Positions 9,670 to 22,745 of a stretch of DNA of 64,000 nt are shown here, in pieces. Below the pieces are notes generated by a model. That model was not told the origin of the DNA. It did no database searches and saw only the letters and a program-made list of their open reading frames with translations. Both the position numbers and the translations under genes were made by a program. The stretch is from the NCBI RefSeq assembly GCF_905220565.1, contig NC_059421.1, positions 134,001-198,000 of the forward strand, written 5' to 3'. How positions within the stretch are numbered: the stretch's first letter is position 1; the number at the start of each line of letters is the position of its first letter. This stretch comes from Melitaea cinxia (lineage: Eukaryota; Arthropoda; Insecta; Lepidoptera; Nymphalidae).

Positions 9670-11109
9670 TTATTAGCATGTTCCGTGATATTAGCGGGTC
9701 AGAGCGCTGGGTCCCGAGCGTGAATCATTTATGAGATGTTTTGCGTAATTTATTTCTCACAAAAATGTAATTCATCGTCGGTAACGACGAGTGATGGCAA
9801 CAAATGAGGAAGTAATAGTTCAAGCGGCGCACACTGTGACTGCTGCTGTTTGTGAAATTATTCCTTTTCATGTAGTGGTCACGATTCATTAAGGCACGGT
9901 TGTAGGTTTCGTTATTAGTAGTTACGTGTTTGCATTTAATCTGGCTGTTAGTAGTAGTTCGGAGAGCACGTGAAGTCTCTGGGCTACTGCCGCAAGCACA
10001 TATGTATGTTCAAATCTACTTTTTTATGAAAGAAAATAGTTTTTATCTCTTACATAAAAGAGAAACAGCTTCCAATCGTTTCAGTTCAGTCACTTTTTTT
10101 GTCTAATAAAAATATATGGGTATAGAAAGTCTTTCGCTACACAGAAGAAGTATCTACAATAAAGCCGCTCTTTGAAAATTAACAACTTTTTATCATTAAT
10201 AGCTATTATAGTAAATTAACAATGTTGTCTAAATCGAGGGCTAGGAAGTGACCACTACCACCACCGAACAAGTCCTCTGAGTATCTAAACAGTAACAGAA
10301 GGGTTCGTTACAAAGATACTTTTAAACGATTACAGCTCGCATTTAAATGGGTAACATCGATACTCGGCTCAAGGATTAATGTAGCGAATATAAAAGTTAG
10401 GCTCACAGCCGGTCGATACGTCAGCCGTCGCCGCGGGTGTGCCGGCTCATTTGTACCGCGATTTATGTATATCGCCTGTAAAAGCTGGTGATAATTTCGT
10501 TCATGTTCACGACGATTACTTACTACTAGCTGATAGACGTTGTTCTATCTTGCGAAGGTGTAATAATTATATTATATATTTTATGGAATTTTACAATTTT
10601 TTAAATTATTTTACTGTGTAAGAGTCCACTAAAAAGTATTAGAATTCATAAAAATATTAGGTGAATCAGTCCAGTTGCTTTTGAGCTTCCGCTAAAACCC
10701 ATTCAGCAAATCTTTGTTATTTATATATAGATATTTAAATTCACTCTGGTATATGTTATATGCTTATTGCGTGTCTGAAATTACTATTGTCTATTATCTT
10801 ACATTAGTTGGTGCAGTAGAATTTTTAAATTTTCATAGTTATTAATAAGTTTTTTAGTTTTAAAAATAAACGGATAAAAATCCGTCAGACAGTAGCTGAG
10901 TATCATGGCGGATTAAGCTTACCATCCTTCTACTAAATGAGACAAGAGATACTTTCGCAGCTACGGAAGATTTTTGAATTGCGTAATAAAATACAAAATA
11001 ATTACTTTTAGTAGATATTTCTTATTTCGCAAGATAATTTAGTCGAAACATAAATCGTTAAACGTTTTTTAAAACAACGACGACATTTTTTTGGCGATGC
11101 ATTATGGAA
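9670..11109. other. no gene seen
   Basis: Mostly AT-rich. A locally GC-richer patch at about 10400-10450 precedes a 60-codon open frame at 10439 without recognisable features. I would not call a gene. Confidence 0.55.
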
Positions 11110-11258
11110 ATGGGTGTTAGTGTGGCATACATTTATATTGGCCACACAGCTGTTTGCCGTGGTCTGAGCGGTTGTGATTGCGTATTGTGTGTGTTTCCAG
11201 ACCCCGGCACAGAATTAAATCCTAGTGGGGACCATTGAGTGTGGGGTATTTTTTTAAC
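11110..11258 (+). repeat. SINE family B copy (5' part degenerate)
   Basis: ATATTGGCCACACAGCTG, TGTGTGTGTTTCCAGACC and the ending TTGAGTGTGGGGTATTTTTT follow the SINE-B order seen at 6590 and 55492. Confidence 0.55.
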
Positions 11259-11606
11259 ATTGATAACGAGCTTTGACGTTTATGTGGCTTAAGGGCTATT
11301 CAAAGCGTATAGTGTGTCTCACGTGGCTCGCCATTTTGTCTACTTGTACCTTCGGCAACATAATTATTTCTATTTATTAATCCTAGTTTTTATTTAATAC
11401 TATTTTCATATACTTTGCTAATGCTATATATGTTACGATATTTAGTTTTTAAATGTAAATCTAACGTCCTGTGCTGGCAGCATTTGTAAAGGTGCGGATT
11501 GAAAAGCAGCCATAAGCTGAGTCTACGACCTTTTCACCAGCATTTTTTATAAACTCTCTGTAAATAAGACTAAGGAATCTTTTGTTTTTTATGCTTGGTG
11601 AATAAG

Positions 11607-11980
11607 CCCTTCGCGTTGGCGCAGCGGTCATAGCCATGGATTGTACCTATTACGCTGGCGGTTGCAGGTTCGATCCCCGCACATGACAAACATTTGTATT
11701 GGCCATACAGGTGTTTGCCGTGATCTGGGGGTTTGTGCAGTCCTTGTGGGTCTCCCCACCGTGCCTCGGAGAGCACGTTAAGCCGTCGGTCCCGGTTGTT
11801 ATCATGTACACCTGATAGCGATCGTTACTTATAGTAAGGAATATATCCGCCAACCCGCATTATAGCAGCGTGGTGGATTAAGCTCTGATCCTTCTCCTAC
11901 ATGGGGAAAGAGGCCTTTGCCCAGTAGTGGGATATTACAGGCTGAAGCGAATAAGCGTCTTTATTATTATTATTATTTTT
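11607..11980 (+). repeat. SINE family A, best-preserved copy
   Basis: The tRNA-like head has box A GTTGGCGCAGCGG and box B GGTTCGATCCCC. The body has TTGGCCATACAGGTGTTTGC, GTGGGTCTCCCCACCGTGCC and GATAGCGATCGTTACT, and the tail has GCCCAGTAGTGGGATATTAC followed by (TTA)n. This is the reference copy for the fragments at 26440 and 46985. The (TTA)n tail indicates LINE-driven retroposition. Confidence 0.8.
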
Positions 11981-12394
11981 AGATAGTAGATATTATACAG
12001 AAACAGGAACCAGTATATACCGCATTAAATAACAAAAGATCAGTTAAGTATGAGATAGACGAAAATAGGAAATTTTAAAATTGTACGAGTATGTACAGAC
12101 AGCGTTATCGATAATAGCGATCTACAAACAAGCACGTGTAACGAGATTGTCTTAAACAAACGACCGAGGATACAAAAACAATATATGCAAGGAGTGACGT
12201 CACCCGACCGGTAGACCGTGTTCTAGATACGAAACTAGAATATAGAGGAGTAGAACTTTTTCCAAATAGGAAAAAAAAAACCTTCAAAAACTATTGTATA
12301 CATTTACAGAATAACCATTAAGTAATTATTTTCTTATACTTAGCGCGCGGTCTACCAAATGGTGATCGGTTTAGAAAAGCTTATGTACGCTTGA

Positions 12395-12520
12395 GACGCC
12401 AGGAATATTGCAAATTGTCGACCCTCCCCACAGGTCTACCTACTTTACTCACCATTGGAACACAACACTACTTAGGAGGAGTATTATTTGGCTGTTATAC
12501 TTTCTCACTGAGGCTGGTCT
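12395..12520 (-). repeat. degenerate copy of the CCGACCTAG-tailed retroposon
   Basis: TTTACTCACCATTGGAACAC and ACAACACTACTTAGGAGG match, with divergence, the complement of the element at 16887-17165 and 61578-61830. Confidence 0.4.
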
Positions 12521-15500
12521 AAATTTTAGCAAAATATTACCTGTTGTGTCTGTAAATTTAATAAAGTTAGTATAAACTAGCCTTTATGGTGAAGGAAAAT
12601 TTTGTAGTTATGTAATTTTCAATGAGTATCTACTTAACTGTAATTTGTAACCACGAACCATTAACAAAATAATCTCAACCATTTTAATATCGCATGAAAA
12701 TGGTCAGACAATAGTTGTTTCCAATAAGGCGTGAGGGAGTCAAAGGAGGTTTCGAAGTCATTAAGACGAAACCAATAAAATACGCAAGCGGACCGTAAAA
12801 TATCTGAGAAAACAGAGGGACATTAATCGGGGAAATATTTCATCTCGAGTTAATCCTCAAAAGGGAATCAGGGCGATGAGTATTCTAGCGCTAAGCTTAG
12901 ACTTAAAACAATGAAGTAATTAACAGAGGAGCGGGGATTGTTGAGCGCGCGTCTGACCGAGTCAGGCTCAATGTGTGTGTATCAAATAAATCCGTATTTT
13001 CTTTTTTCAAGATTTAATTTTTAACTCTTTGTAGGTTAATGTTAGACTTCACTTACCACGTAAGAGTACATATAGGTCTTAATGCCAATCGAGACCAATT
13101 TTCAGAAGTGAGAAATTTAAATTGACAGACTTAAATATTATACATTCTATTTGAGACAAATTTTACACGAAAATGTAATGCAAAATATACAAATAACATA
13201 AACTTTAAAGCACAATGAACAATTACTAAAACAAGCAATATCGCTACGTTAAAACATTTCCAAGATGTCCCTATTATATTGGGAACAGCAAAATTTTACG
13301 AGCGTAAACCTAAACAATCCATGAAAGATAATACACCCGAAGCGATTATTGTAAAGGTTGACCGACTGTATCGGCAGGTAGGACCCTTCGAATTAATACG
13401 AAGGGCCGTCAAATGGAGCATATTACGAACAATCTGGATAAACAACTGTCCGACGCTTTCCGACCGAAATATCCAATTCGGTGTCGCTCTTCGAGTCATG
13501 ATTTAACGATCATTTTAAAATTTTAAATGTCGTTTGTTTGCGTGGACCGACATTCGGCGAATTGATGAAGCTGGAGTGGATTGAGATTTATTTAGTTATT
13601 CCAATTACGAGTGTGATAATTCCATTATTGTAATATGTGAAGTTTCTGTGTCAATTTGACTTTAACATTGCCTTCGTAGCTTGTTTTTGAGCGTGAATAA
13701 TCCGACAAATATTGTTCCTAACTAACACTTAACTTTTCAGAACGTTGAACGTTTTTTCTTGAGAACAGATGTATGTTTAGTGTATTTAATATTAATCAAT
13801 CTTTCAATTAGATTTACGATAACATCGAATTAATTCGTACTTCTTGTCGTGATGTTTGTATTATCAACACATGACTCACAAACATGACAACACGGCCTTT
13901 TAATTTAAAAAAAAAATTGTAGAACTCTTAGCACATGTCCTTAAAAATGTCTGCAATAGCACAAGAATCTGTAACAGTTTCATAACTTACATACAAATAA
14001 AAAGCCATTATCTACAAATGATAGTAACAAATATCTCATTAAATATTCAGGTACACTATAAATCAAATATAATGCTCACACACATAATTACAAACACTCA
14101 AACCAGTACATACATTAGGCACATTCAAATGCACCGCGAGCGTTTTCATGTTTACCGTCAGGATTAAATGATTTTTCGACACAAATAATTTTCCAATCCG
14201 GATAACACACGTCAGACGCATTAGGACGGTAACGGCATACGGTGTACGTTATACGGCCTCACACAGATGTGGTTTGAGCAGAACCGCTGTAATTGCCACG
14301 AGATGTACTCCAAAGTGTTATATTAGTAATGAAATCCCATCAGCGAGTGAGCTCGAATCGAATCATTAGTTATTGCTTTTTGATTTAATCATTCATCTCT
14401 GATATGGATTTATTGTATTGGAAATTTTGTTGTTATCTTGCTCGACATTGATAAATACTAAATATCTTTTTTATATTTTTTTATTGACTGCTCTCAAGCA
14501 ACCATAAAGGCTTATTTCAAGAATATTCCTTAAGATAGATAATATAAAATCTATCTATTTGGATATCTTGCCGTATTTGATATAAAAGATTATAAAAATA
14601 GATTTGTTTTTGTTTGTTTCTTTTTTAAAATATTTGATCGACGTCAAAAATATTATGAGCTATAATTAGCATCGATGCTTGCCAATATACACATGTCCAC
14701 ATATACAAGTACTTTGTTACAATGTTTTCGTAAATAAAATTCCAGGAACCTTAATTTCTTATTAAAAATTATGTTTCGTAGTTTGCCAAAAATAAACGAC
14801 TAATAATATTTTAATATCCGCGCACAAATTAGTTGTTATTAAATTTTTGTATACTTCGCGTCACGGTACTCGAAATAATTTCAGAAATTTAATTTCGCGA
14901 AAAACGATCTGACACACGATGTTATTATTTCGGTGTAATAACTTTCTTTAAATAGAATGTGTTTAAAAGTGACTGTCACCTTGGGATATCCTCGAGAATG
15001 TTCTTGTAATTTTCATATTTCATAAAATCTTTATAGGAGAAATTCTTTTAAATTATTCCGCCTAATCTCGGGTTTTCGTATCAAAATTATAAGCCGGCTG
15101 TGAGGCTCTCTCGTCGGCACTTCATTATTCTCGAGAGCGTCACCGTCTTATCGTAAAACGAGCCACTCCTGCGACGGGAGTTTTGTCATCATTTCGTAAA
15201 CAATTACATTTGCATTACGGACTGCCGAGGAGCTGTAATAAAGTTAAAAAGTAAACTAACAGGCTTACGATGTTTCATTCATGGGCAAAGGCATTTCCAC
15301 TCTCTTAAGGACAGGATTGAATGAAGTGAAACACTCCACTGTGAAATGGTACGCAAACTTCTTAGAAAAGCTTATAGACGATGAAAGAATATGAAGAGTC
15401 CCCAACGAACAAAAGACGAATCAGAAGTAGGCTACTCTAGGAGTATGGCAGTAAGGTCGTATTATAAGCATCGCATCATTAATAGCCTCTTTGGCTTCTG

Positions 15501-15638
15501 AATAACGTATTTTCTATTATTGATATAATATTTTATTGAAGCCGGTTCAGTAGGTTTTAATTCTTTAGTTTACAAAAAATCTATCGTTCTTATATCATAC
15601 AAGGGTGTGGTATAGTGTGAAAGTAATGTTATAAATTA
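12521..15638. other. 3.1 kb with no gene seen
   Basis: AT-rich DNA with scattered short open frames on both strands (for example 13279-13506) that lack domains. Around 15270-15300 TTCATTCATGGGCAAAGGC looks like a decayed retroposon tail. No repeat array or RNA gene was found. Confidence 0.5.
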
Positions 15639-15905
15639 ACTAGCTGTGCCCGCGACTTCGTGCGCATGGAATTAAAAAAAAATTGTTCAGTTCGCAGAAT
15701 TACAAAATAAATAAATTAAAAAAATAAGAGCCTAAGTTACTCCTTATTTCCTCAGATATCTGCCAGTAAAAGTCCCGTCAAAGTCGGTCCAGCCGTTTCA
15801 GAGATTAGCCGGAACAAACAGACAGACAGACAGACAAAAATTGGAAAAAAAAAACGTTATTTTGGTATATGTACCGTGTATACCATATGCATTTAGTAAT
15901 AAAAT
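15639..15905 (-). mobile_element. Helitron-like 3'-end fragment
   Basis: It begins ACTAGCTGTGCCCGCGACTT, the complement of a CTAGT end, and runs through the frequent lepidopteran phrase GAGATTAGCCGGAACAAACA and a (CAGA)n tract. Confidence 0.5.
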
Positions 15906-15920
15906 AATTTTTAACAAAAA

Positions 15921-16107
15921 AAAAAACCGACTTCGAACAGGAAACTAAAAAAACAACTACAAACTATGGATATCTCCTTTCCAACAAAAAAAAGAATTAT
16001 CAAAATCGGTTCATAAACGAAGAAGTTATCTCCGAACATACATAAAAAAAAATATATATATACGGTCGAATTGAGTAACCTCCTCCTTTTTTTGAAGTCG
16101 GTTAAAA
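15921..16107 (-). repeat. PAL-family element, short copy
   Basis: Both inverted ends are present (AAACCGACTTC on the left, TTTGAAGTCGGTTAAAAAG on the right) around a shortened interior of about 170 bp. Confidence 0.6.
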
Positions 16108-16509
16108 AGTGGTTATTACAAACAGACGCTCCAATTTCATTTATTTGTATTTATATTTTTAAATTAATAATAAATATGTTACAACGTAGAAACTCGTACT
16201 AGTTACAGACGTACTTAAATAATTTTTTAGTAGTTATTAGTTATTCTTATGTATTATATTACGATTTATTTACAAGGCAAATTAAGTTGAACCTTATGTT
16301 ACAAGCATTGTACTATATCGTACACATTCGATAGTACTTCGTACTTAAATAGCATGAATCATTAATAGATTAGAAATATTGTACTTAACTGCTTATTTAC
16401 ACGTGGCAAGTGACTTATCGTTAGTCAAAAAAGAAATAATTTTGTTTCTTATAACACTAAAGTAAGCTGTGTGGTTACGGAATACAGCTACTAAAGATTA
16501 AAGAATATA

Positions 16510-16659
16510 CGAGTAGCTACCCCCTCTACTCCCGTGGCTGTCGTACTAAGGGATAACACAGTTCCACTACCACCTTGGAAATTAAAATGACGACCGATAA
16601 TGGGATAACCATCCAACTGCTGGTTTTGAAAAACACAGGCCGAAGACGGGCAGCAGCGT
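16510..16659 (+). repeat. LINE 3' fragment, left half of an interrupted copy
   Basis: CTAAGGGATAACACAGTTCC, GGATAACCATCCAACTGCTG and CGAAGACGGGCAGCAGCG match the continuous copy at 40871-41190. The match breaks at 16659 and resumes at 17188 with AGCAGCGT duplicated. Confidence 0.75.
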
Positions 16660-17187
16660 TTGATTCCATGCCTATGTTTCTATCTAATCATTTGTTATAA
16701 TATTTCTAAATTTTGTATGAATATTATCAATATTTACTTGTAATAAACGTATTACAAGTTTATTAAGTTGCGAATCGATACAAGAAACAAACAAAATTAG
16801 TAAAAATAACCGTTTCATAACTCTCTAACGGTTTTTGAAAAGAAATATAAAACGCATCAAACGATATTCTATATTTAGTTAATATCAGCAACTGAGGTAG
16901 GGCACAGCAGGAATTTCCTGCTTAAAATATGCAGCAGCTCGACTAGGGTTTGTACCTTGACCTAACAGAAGATCACAGCTAAATAATACTATTTTCAAGT
17001 ATTGTATTCCTGTTGGTGAGTAAGGTGATCCAGAGCTCCTGGGGGGAATTGAGGAAAGTGTCGGCAACGTGCTTGCGATGCTTCTGGTGTTGCAGGCGTC
17101 TATAAGCTACGGTAATCGCTTACCATCAGGTGAGCCGTACGCTTGTTTGCCGACATATTGATATAAAAAAAATATATCAATATCTTT
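16660..17187 (+). mobile_element. retroposon with CCGACCTAG-type tail, inserted in a LINE fragment
   Basis: The right part (16887-17165) contains GAGGTAGGGCACAGCAGG, TTGGTGAGTAAGGTGATCCA, GCGATGCTTCTGGTGTTGCA and TGAGCCGTACGCTTGTTTGC, shared with 61578-61830 and, in reverse, with 31095-31300. It ends in an A-rich run (ATATAAAAAAAATATA). An 8-bp duplication, AGCAGCGT, flanks the whole 528-bp insert. Confidence 0.65.
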
Positions 17188-17365
17188 AGCAGCGTCTTCT
17201 TTGCGACAAAGCCAGACCAGCGATCACCAACCACTGGGTCACCAACCTGGGCAGGCGGCCCAGCATGGTGACTATGGGCAACACACATGAGTTCAACGCC
17301 ATTTTCGGCGTGAATTTGTAAAGGTCTATGTCCAGCAGTGGACTGCGATAGGCTGAAGTGAAGTG
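17188..17365 (+). repeat. LINE 3' fragment, right half of the interrupted copy
   Basis: GCGACAAAGCCAG, GGTCTATGTCCAGCAGTGG and CTGCGATAGGCTGAAGTGAA continue the LINE tail broken at 16659. Confidence 0.75.
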
Positions 17366-18300
17366 TGTGAACACTAAAGTCGAATGGATTGAACTTTGTT
17401 GTACATTTCCGAGCGTGTATTTCTTCTCGCGAAATGTCAGTGAGCTCCTGGACAAATAGGCTTAACTCGAATCGTTGACTTTATATTTTTATTGTTTGTG
17501 TGGATATTTGATATGCTTTCGATTTTGACTGCAAATGATGTTATGAGTTTATGGTATTTGAAAAAAGCGACCGTTTCAAGTGTAGTCGTGAATCAGTATT
17601 TATACTAATGTGAGTGCAGCTGATTTGGTTACTTGTCTAATTCATCTATAGCTATGCCTCACAGAGCTCGCGGTTCTATCGGTTTCGGTTTTGGTATATA
17701 CGTTACCTAATTATTCTTACTCTTTACTGGGAAGTTATAATGTCAATAAACATTTTCTTTCTAAATCTTCTTCCATACAGAAGAAGAGACTATTGCCCAC
17801 ACGGGAATGTCTACGGGTGGCTTCAGTTCAATTCTGTTTACAAAATATCTTAGTAGTATAATAGCTACTCGACCATATCGCTAGCTCGGCGTAAACGAGC
17901 TTCAAAACAATGTAAATTAATAGAACATTTGGTTTATCGTTACTCCGAGTACAGTAACAGAGCTAATAGTGTGAAGGCGTTATATATTGAATCTCACGGT
18001 CGTATTGTTGACAGTCTGCAAGCAATCCGCTCGCTGTTTCATCGATATCTGAGCAAATGTAATCAATTACTATTACTGTACCCATTTATTTGTGTACGGG
18101 TGCTTGGATTACTTGTCTATTTTGTTCTCATCATAGGCGAATTGAAACCTTTACTGAGGGTCTGTTTCACTAGTTGGAGTTAATGCTATCTGACGAATAA
18201 GAGATAACAGTTTTAGTAGTAGTTTCTTTGTAACCGTCAAATTCTAATTTATTTGTGAGATATTTCTTTCTTCTTCGCAATTTTTAATCTATAATTGTGT
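17366..18300. other. no gene seen; one decayed SINE tail
   Basis: A decayed SINE tail is visible at about 17765-17825 (ACAGAAGAAGAGACTATTGC). The open frame at 17929-18183 has no recognisable domain and no splice context. Confidence 0.5.
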
Positions 18301-18301
18301 T

Positions 18302-18560
18302 TGCTGGCAAACGAAGAAAAACCGACTTCAATTATATCGACAAGTAATACAACGTAGATCGACGAAAAAATAGTCAAGTAACTGCGCGTTATCAAAGATT
18401 ACTCAAAAAGTAGTTATCAGATCTCAATGAAATTTATATGTGACCACATGACAAACATCAGAGATTGAGAGACAGATTAAAAATTTTTTTGTCGAAATCG
18501 GTCCACACGTTCGAAAGTTCTGATGTAACATACATAAAAAAAAAATACAGTTGAATTGAG
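18302..18560 (-). repeat. PAL-family element, partial
   Basis: It reads GCAAACGAAGAAAAACCGAC, then GTAATACAACGTAGATCGAC and CAAAAAGTAGTTATCAGATC, the complement of the 3' half of the 7273 copy. Confidence 0.65.
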
Positions 18561-18724
18561 AACCATAATTACTAATCATAAAGACAATATTCTATTCTCC
18601 ATTTAGAGCCTGTTCCATCGGTTGTGGAAAAAGTTTATCATGCATATAAGTTACGAATAGACTTCAAGAGAAGGAGGTAAAAAGGGCCATTTTGGTCTGC
18701 TTCACGTCAAATAATAAATAACTT

Positions 18725-18895
18725 TTTATCCGACTTCAAAACAAGGAGGAGGTTCTCAATTCGACTGTAGATGTGATACGCAATAAGTTTTTACTGGGTC
18801 TACGGAATTTAATGATTTTTTTTAACTTCAAAAGCTAGTGCTTGTCGTGTGGTCTATTTAACATTAATCGAGATCTGACAAATATTTTTTATATA
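18725..18895 (+). repeat. PAL-family element, 5' fragment
   Basis: It begins TTTTTATCCGACTTC and includes AGGAGGAGGTTCTCAATTCG, then stops after about 170 bp. Confidence 0.6.
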
Positions 18896-20874
18896 TACTA
18901 TAATATTGTTGAACCAGTACTGTTTAACCCGGGTGACTTCACAGTCGCGCGGCTCGACGCGAAGTTCCATTTGATTTACACTATCTCCAAAATATGCGAC
19001 CAAATTAAATTCTATAAAAGACAAATTTTATCTTCATAAAATAGCCTTGGTGATGGAGTATTTTTCATTCGTAAGTGTTCATATGCCTGGCTAATAATAG
19101 TGTCGTTAAAAATATCTGTCCAGATTTTTCTTTTTTGTATTCTTCCTAACTCGAGTGGCACGAGCCATCTCCCCGCGCACTGTCCACTTCGTTTCGTCGT
19201 GTAGCGCGTGATTGCAGGTTCGCTTGTTACTCTTTGTGAGGCACTTCACTACCGACAACTGACGGCTGACCTCGTGCTGTGCTCAAGAAAATAATTTTTA
19301 TTTCTTTCTAATAACTATATCTAAAATCAAAAAAAGTAAAATCAAAAAATATTTTATTACAGTATATTTCAAAAGTTTTTTTTAAATAGTCATTTTACAA
19401 AAAAAAATATATTTCTTAATTATTTTCGGAAAAAAAAAGCTACTACACAGGCGGAATGTTGATTATTTGAAGATAAATACTAATTTAGACCATTTTGTGC
19501 CTTTTTGATCAAGTGACGATTTATCTATGGAAATTGTTTATCTATGGAATCTATGTTATCTATGGAATTTTGTTTTAATTCGCGAGCAAAAACAATTATT
19601 ACGGTAAAATTATTCATTTTAATTAGGTATATATTAATTACAATTAGTAATAATACAGTAGCGATGCAGTGACGTCACTTACCGCAGCGCTCCACAAGGC
19701 AGTTCTTGTAATCATAATTGCAGTTCGGAACTTAACTCGTGCACTTGTTTGTGATACAATAATTACTTCAATACTATTAAGGAACCTTATGTGCCTTAGG
19801 ACAAGGTTCATTATGATACAAATCATAATAGTACCGCATGATACAGCAAGGCGCGGGGAAGTTAGTTGATTGAACTTGGAAGAAAAGGTTTTTATAATTG
19901 ATCACTTCAACTTTGATAGTTCAGAAATAATTTCAGATATTTCTTGTGATGGTTTTTTTTTTTGTTAAATATATATTTTTATAATTCCTTTGAATACAAT
20001 GACAATGCAGGGCTTTAAAAATAATTTAGTGTTTAGAATTGGTGTTGGCTTTCGTATTTCATTCAAATATTCCATACTGTTAGAAGTAAAGGCCTATATT
20101 ATTAAATATCCACTATTTTCAAAGATACTTTTATGTAATAATAAATTATAGTTTAAAAAAATAAAATAAAAAACCACGCTTTTATAGCTAATCGAACTAA
20201 AGAGTAGAAAATAATTTTTAATTACAAAGAGTTTCGATCAAATAATCAATCATAATTAATTACTTCAAACTAAAATTATTATAAAATTCAAGTTATTAAG
20301 AGAATAATTCAATTCGGGGTGAATTTTACGATATTTTTATAACTTTTTACTGTTTTTATAACTCTCCACACATAGACAGTTGCAAGTAGAATAATTGTTA
20401 CATTTAATATATCAAGTACCCCCCGCTTTCTTCTTTTTCTTTCTGATTACTTTATTTAAACTATATTAACGATTTTTCGGTCAATCATAACGCTCAAAAC
20501 CTCAAAGAGCCACAAAGACAAGCAATGAATTTCAACATTCCAGCAAAGAGTTTTAATTGCAAAGTTCCTGGCACAGAGAGCAACAGAACAATCACAGGTA
20601 CGGCCTCAGCGGAGCGTGCTGTCGCGCTCTGACAGACATAATTATTGCGTTTGCTACCCGTTCTGCTGCACTGGACACTTATTAGTAGTGGTTTTTTTGC
20701 TTAGTATCTTAATAATAATTATATGACTTAGTATCTTAGGGCTATTAAACGTCACCAATAGATGTGATTGGGGAACTAACACACTTAGAGGAGAAAGTAC
20801 AATTTAATGAATTTTTTAATTGAAGAAAAAAAAACAACATTTATAATAATAATAATAAACAAATTTATTGCACC
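18896..20874. other. no gene seen
   Basis: AT-rich. A modestly GC-richer patch at 19150-19280 has no open frame of note. Paired opposite-strand frames at 19644-19869 are shadows of each other. Confidence 0.5.
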
Positions 20875-21035
20875 TTTTTTTTCACGTGGGGAAAATCCTT
20901 CATGGATACCCTCCAGCGCGGGGGCACCAGAGGGTTATGTCAGACTCCTACTGACTAAAAAACCACCACGTGTGAGCAGTCGTCCGCCTGGGTGGGGCGA
21001 GATTGGGTCGCGCTAGCATCCGCCACCTAACTTTA
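20875..21035 (+). repeat. GC-rich interspersed repeat (copy 1)
   Basis: CACGTGGGGAAAATCCTTCA, GGTTATGTCAGACTCCTACT and GGTGGGGCGAGATTGGGTCG match 41594-41760 closely. The composition contrasts with the surrounding AT-rich DNA. Family unknown. Confidence 0.7.
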
Positions 21036-21224
21036 TTGCACCTTAGCCTGACTTACATAGAAGACCTTACTATTAAATACATATAGTGTAATGGGCGGTC
21101 TTATCACTAAATAGTGATCTCTTTCAGACTACCCAATAGAAAGAAGCTTGCAATGTTTGGGATTTTCAATGTTTGGAATTTTGGATTGCGCAGCTTGCTA
21201 ATTTGCTAATTATAAATTACAAAT

Positions 21225-21545
21225 TATAGTCAAGTAAAATACGCCTTTCTAGAAATAACTCAAAAGTACTTGTCAGATTTCAATCAAATTTTAATGGAAC
21301 CGCGTGACTAATATCAGGTTTTGATTAAAACAACAATCATCAAAATCGGTTTGCTCAGTAAAAAGTTATAAGAAATAATCATACAACGACAGTCGATGAA
21401 AAAGAAGAAGTAGTGAAGTAAATATGCATTATTAGAGATCAAATGGACATGTCGATCTCGATTAAATTTAAATAAGACGACATGATAAGCACCACCCTTC
21501 GATTAAAAAAACATTGATCGAAATCGGTCCACCAAAAGTATACCC
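21225..21545 (-). repeat. PAL-family interior, degenerate
   Basis: ATTCAAAAGTACTTGTCAG-like and CATGATAAGCACCACCCTTC words follow the complement of PAL monomers, twice in a row. The termini are missing. Confidence 0.5.
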
Positions 21546-22029
21546 ATTACTTTAGAGACAGCTACAGCCAATACAAATGAAAATATTCACTAAATCGATT
21601 GTGTCTTCTTCAGCTGTGTTTCTGACACGTTGACATGTTTGTGCTTTTCTGTGTACACAAATACCGAAAGTAAGGGGTGGCGATAGACGGGTTCCCCCTC
21701 CCCGGGATCGGGGTCGATGGTTGTAAACAAACTATTTCAAGATGCGGTGAAACAAAAATAAATACAAGTTTTTAATCTTTGAAAAAACCTTCGTATGGAA
21801 ACGTTGGGGTTGTCATTTTGAAACTCGCGATTATGTGAAACGAAAATATTTTGAAATGAAATGAAAATATTTATTTCGCCATAAGGTGATAACACACACT
21901 TAGCGAAAATTAATTTATCTATTTGTACTTTATTCAAATAATCTAATTCGCACATCAATTGTTTGTTTACTTCCTGAATGCAGTTTCTGTTATCGTGTTC
22001 TAAACCTAAGGTTGTCTGGAAGAGATCGC

Positions 22030-22125
22030 TCTTTCAGCGATAAAACCGCCTTTGTACATCTTTTATTTTATGTTTTTTTTGTGGTTTCTTTTAATGGTGT
22101 ACAATAAAGAGTATTATTATTATTA
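22030..22125 (+). repeat. LINE 3' tail ending in (ATT)n
   Basis: CGATAAAACCGCCTTTGTAC is followed by GTACAATAAAGAGTATTATT. A related tail lies at 27680-27780. The ATT repeat is a typical LINE terminus. Confidence 0.5.
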
Positions 22126-22539
22126 GCGAACGTTAATAAAATATATTGATAAAAAAAGAATGTAATGTTACCTTTAAAAGTAATTTTCAGTGTTTGAATT
22201 CAATATTTCGCCCGCAACAACCAAACCCAGTAAGTCACGTGTATGAAAACACGAGCATTTTCGCATGCCAGAGTCATCAAGGCACGCACGCCGCACAACA
22301 TCAACCTCCGGTCGTTTGTTACGAAGCCGTGCAGGCGTGCTCGACCTCTCGTGCTTGTTTTGTCACTGGACGGCGATTTTGCTTCGTTATATTACCTGAT
22401 TGACTTCTAATTTCGATGTGTTTCGTTTGTAAAGATGTCTGTGTGTGTTTGTCAATGGGTCATAATAGAAGTCAGTGTGAGGGTTTGTTTTTTAGGTACG
22501 TATTTGTGTTACAAAGGTCTTGCGTGCTTGCTTACTTGC

Positions 22540-22745
22540 ACACAGGCACACCGATTTTGATTATTTTGTTATAATCGAAAGCTGATGCTTGTCTTGTGCT
22601 CCCATTTCAATTTGATCGATACCTGATGACTACTTTTTGAGTAATCTCTGATAACGCGCATTTATTTGACTATTTTTTCGTCTATTTACGTTGTGTTACT
22701 TGCCTTAGTTATTGGAGTCTGGTTGGAGCAAACACAATTATTATC
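22540..22745 (+). repeat. PAL-family 3' fragment
   Basis: It covers one monomer (GATGACTACTTTTTGAGTAA, TTTGACTATTTTTTCGTCTA) and ends near GGAGTCTGGTTGGAGCAAAC, a mutated PAL terminus. Confidence 0.55.

Noticed and set aside
11607..11690. Possible tRNA gene
   Set aside because: Box A and box B are good, but no acceptor stem closes and the unit is the head of a SINE with body and (TTA)n tail.
16885..17455. Several short reverse-strand frames
   Set aside because: They lie in interspersed retroposon sequence and similar frames recur in other copies.
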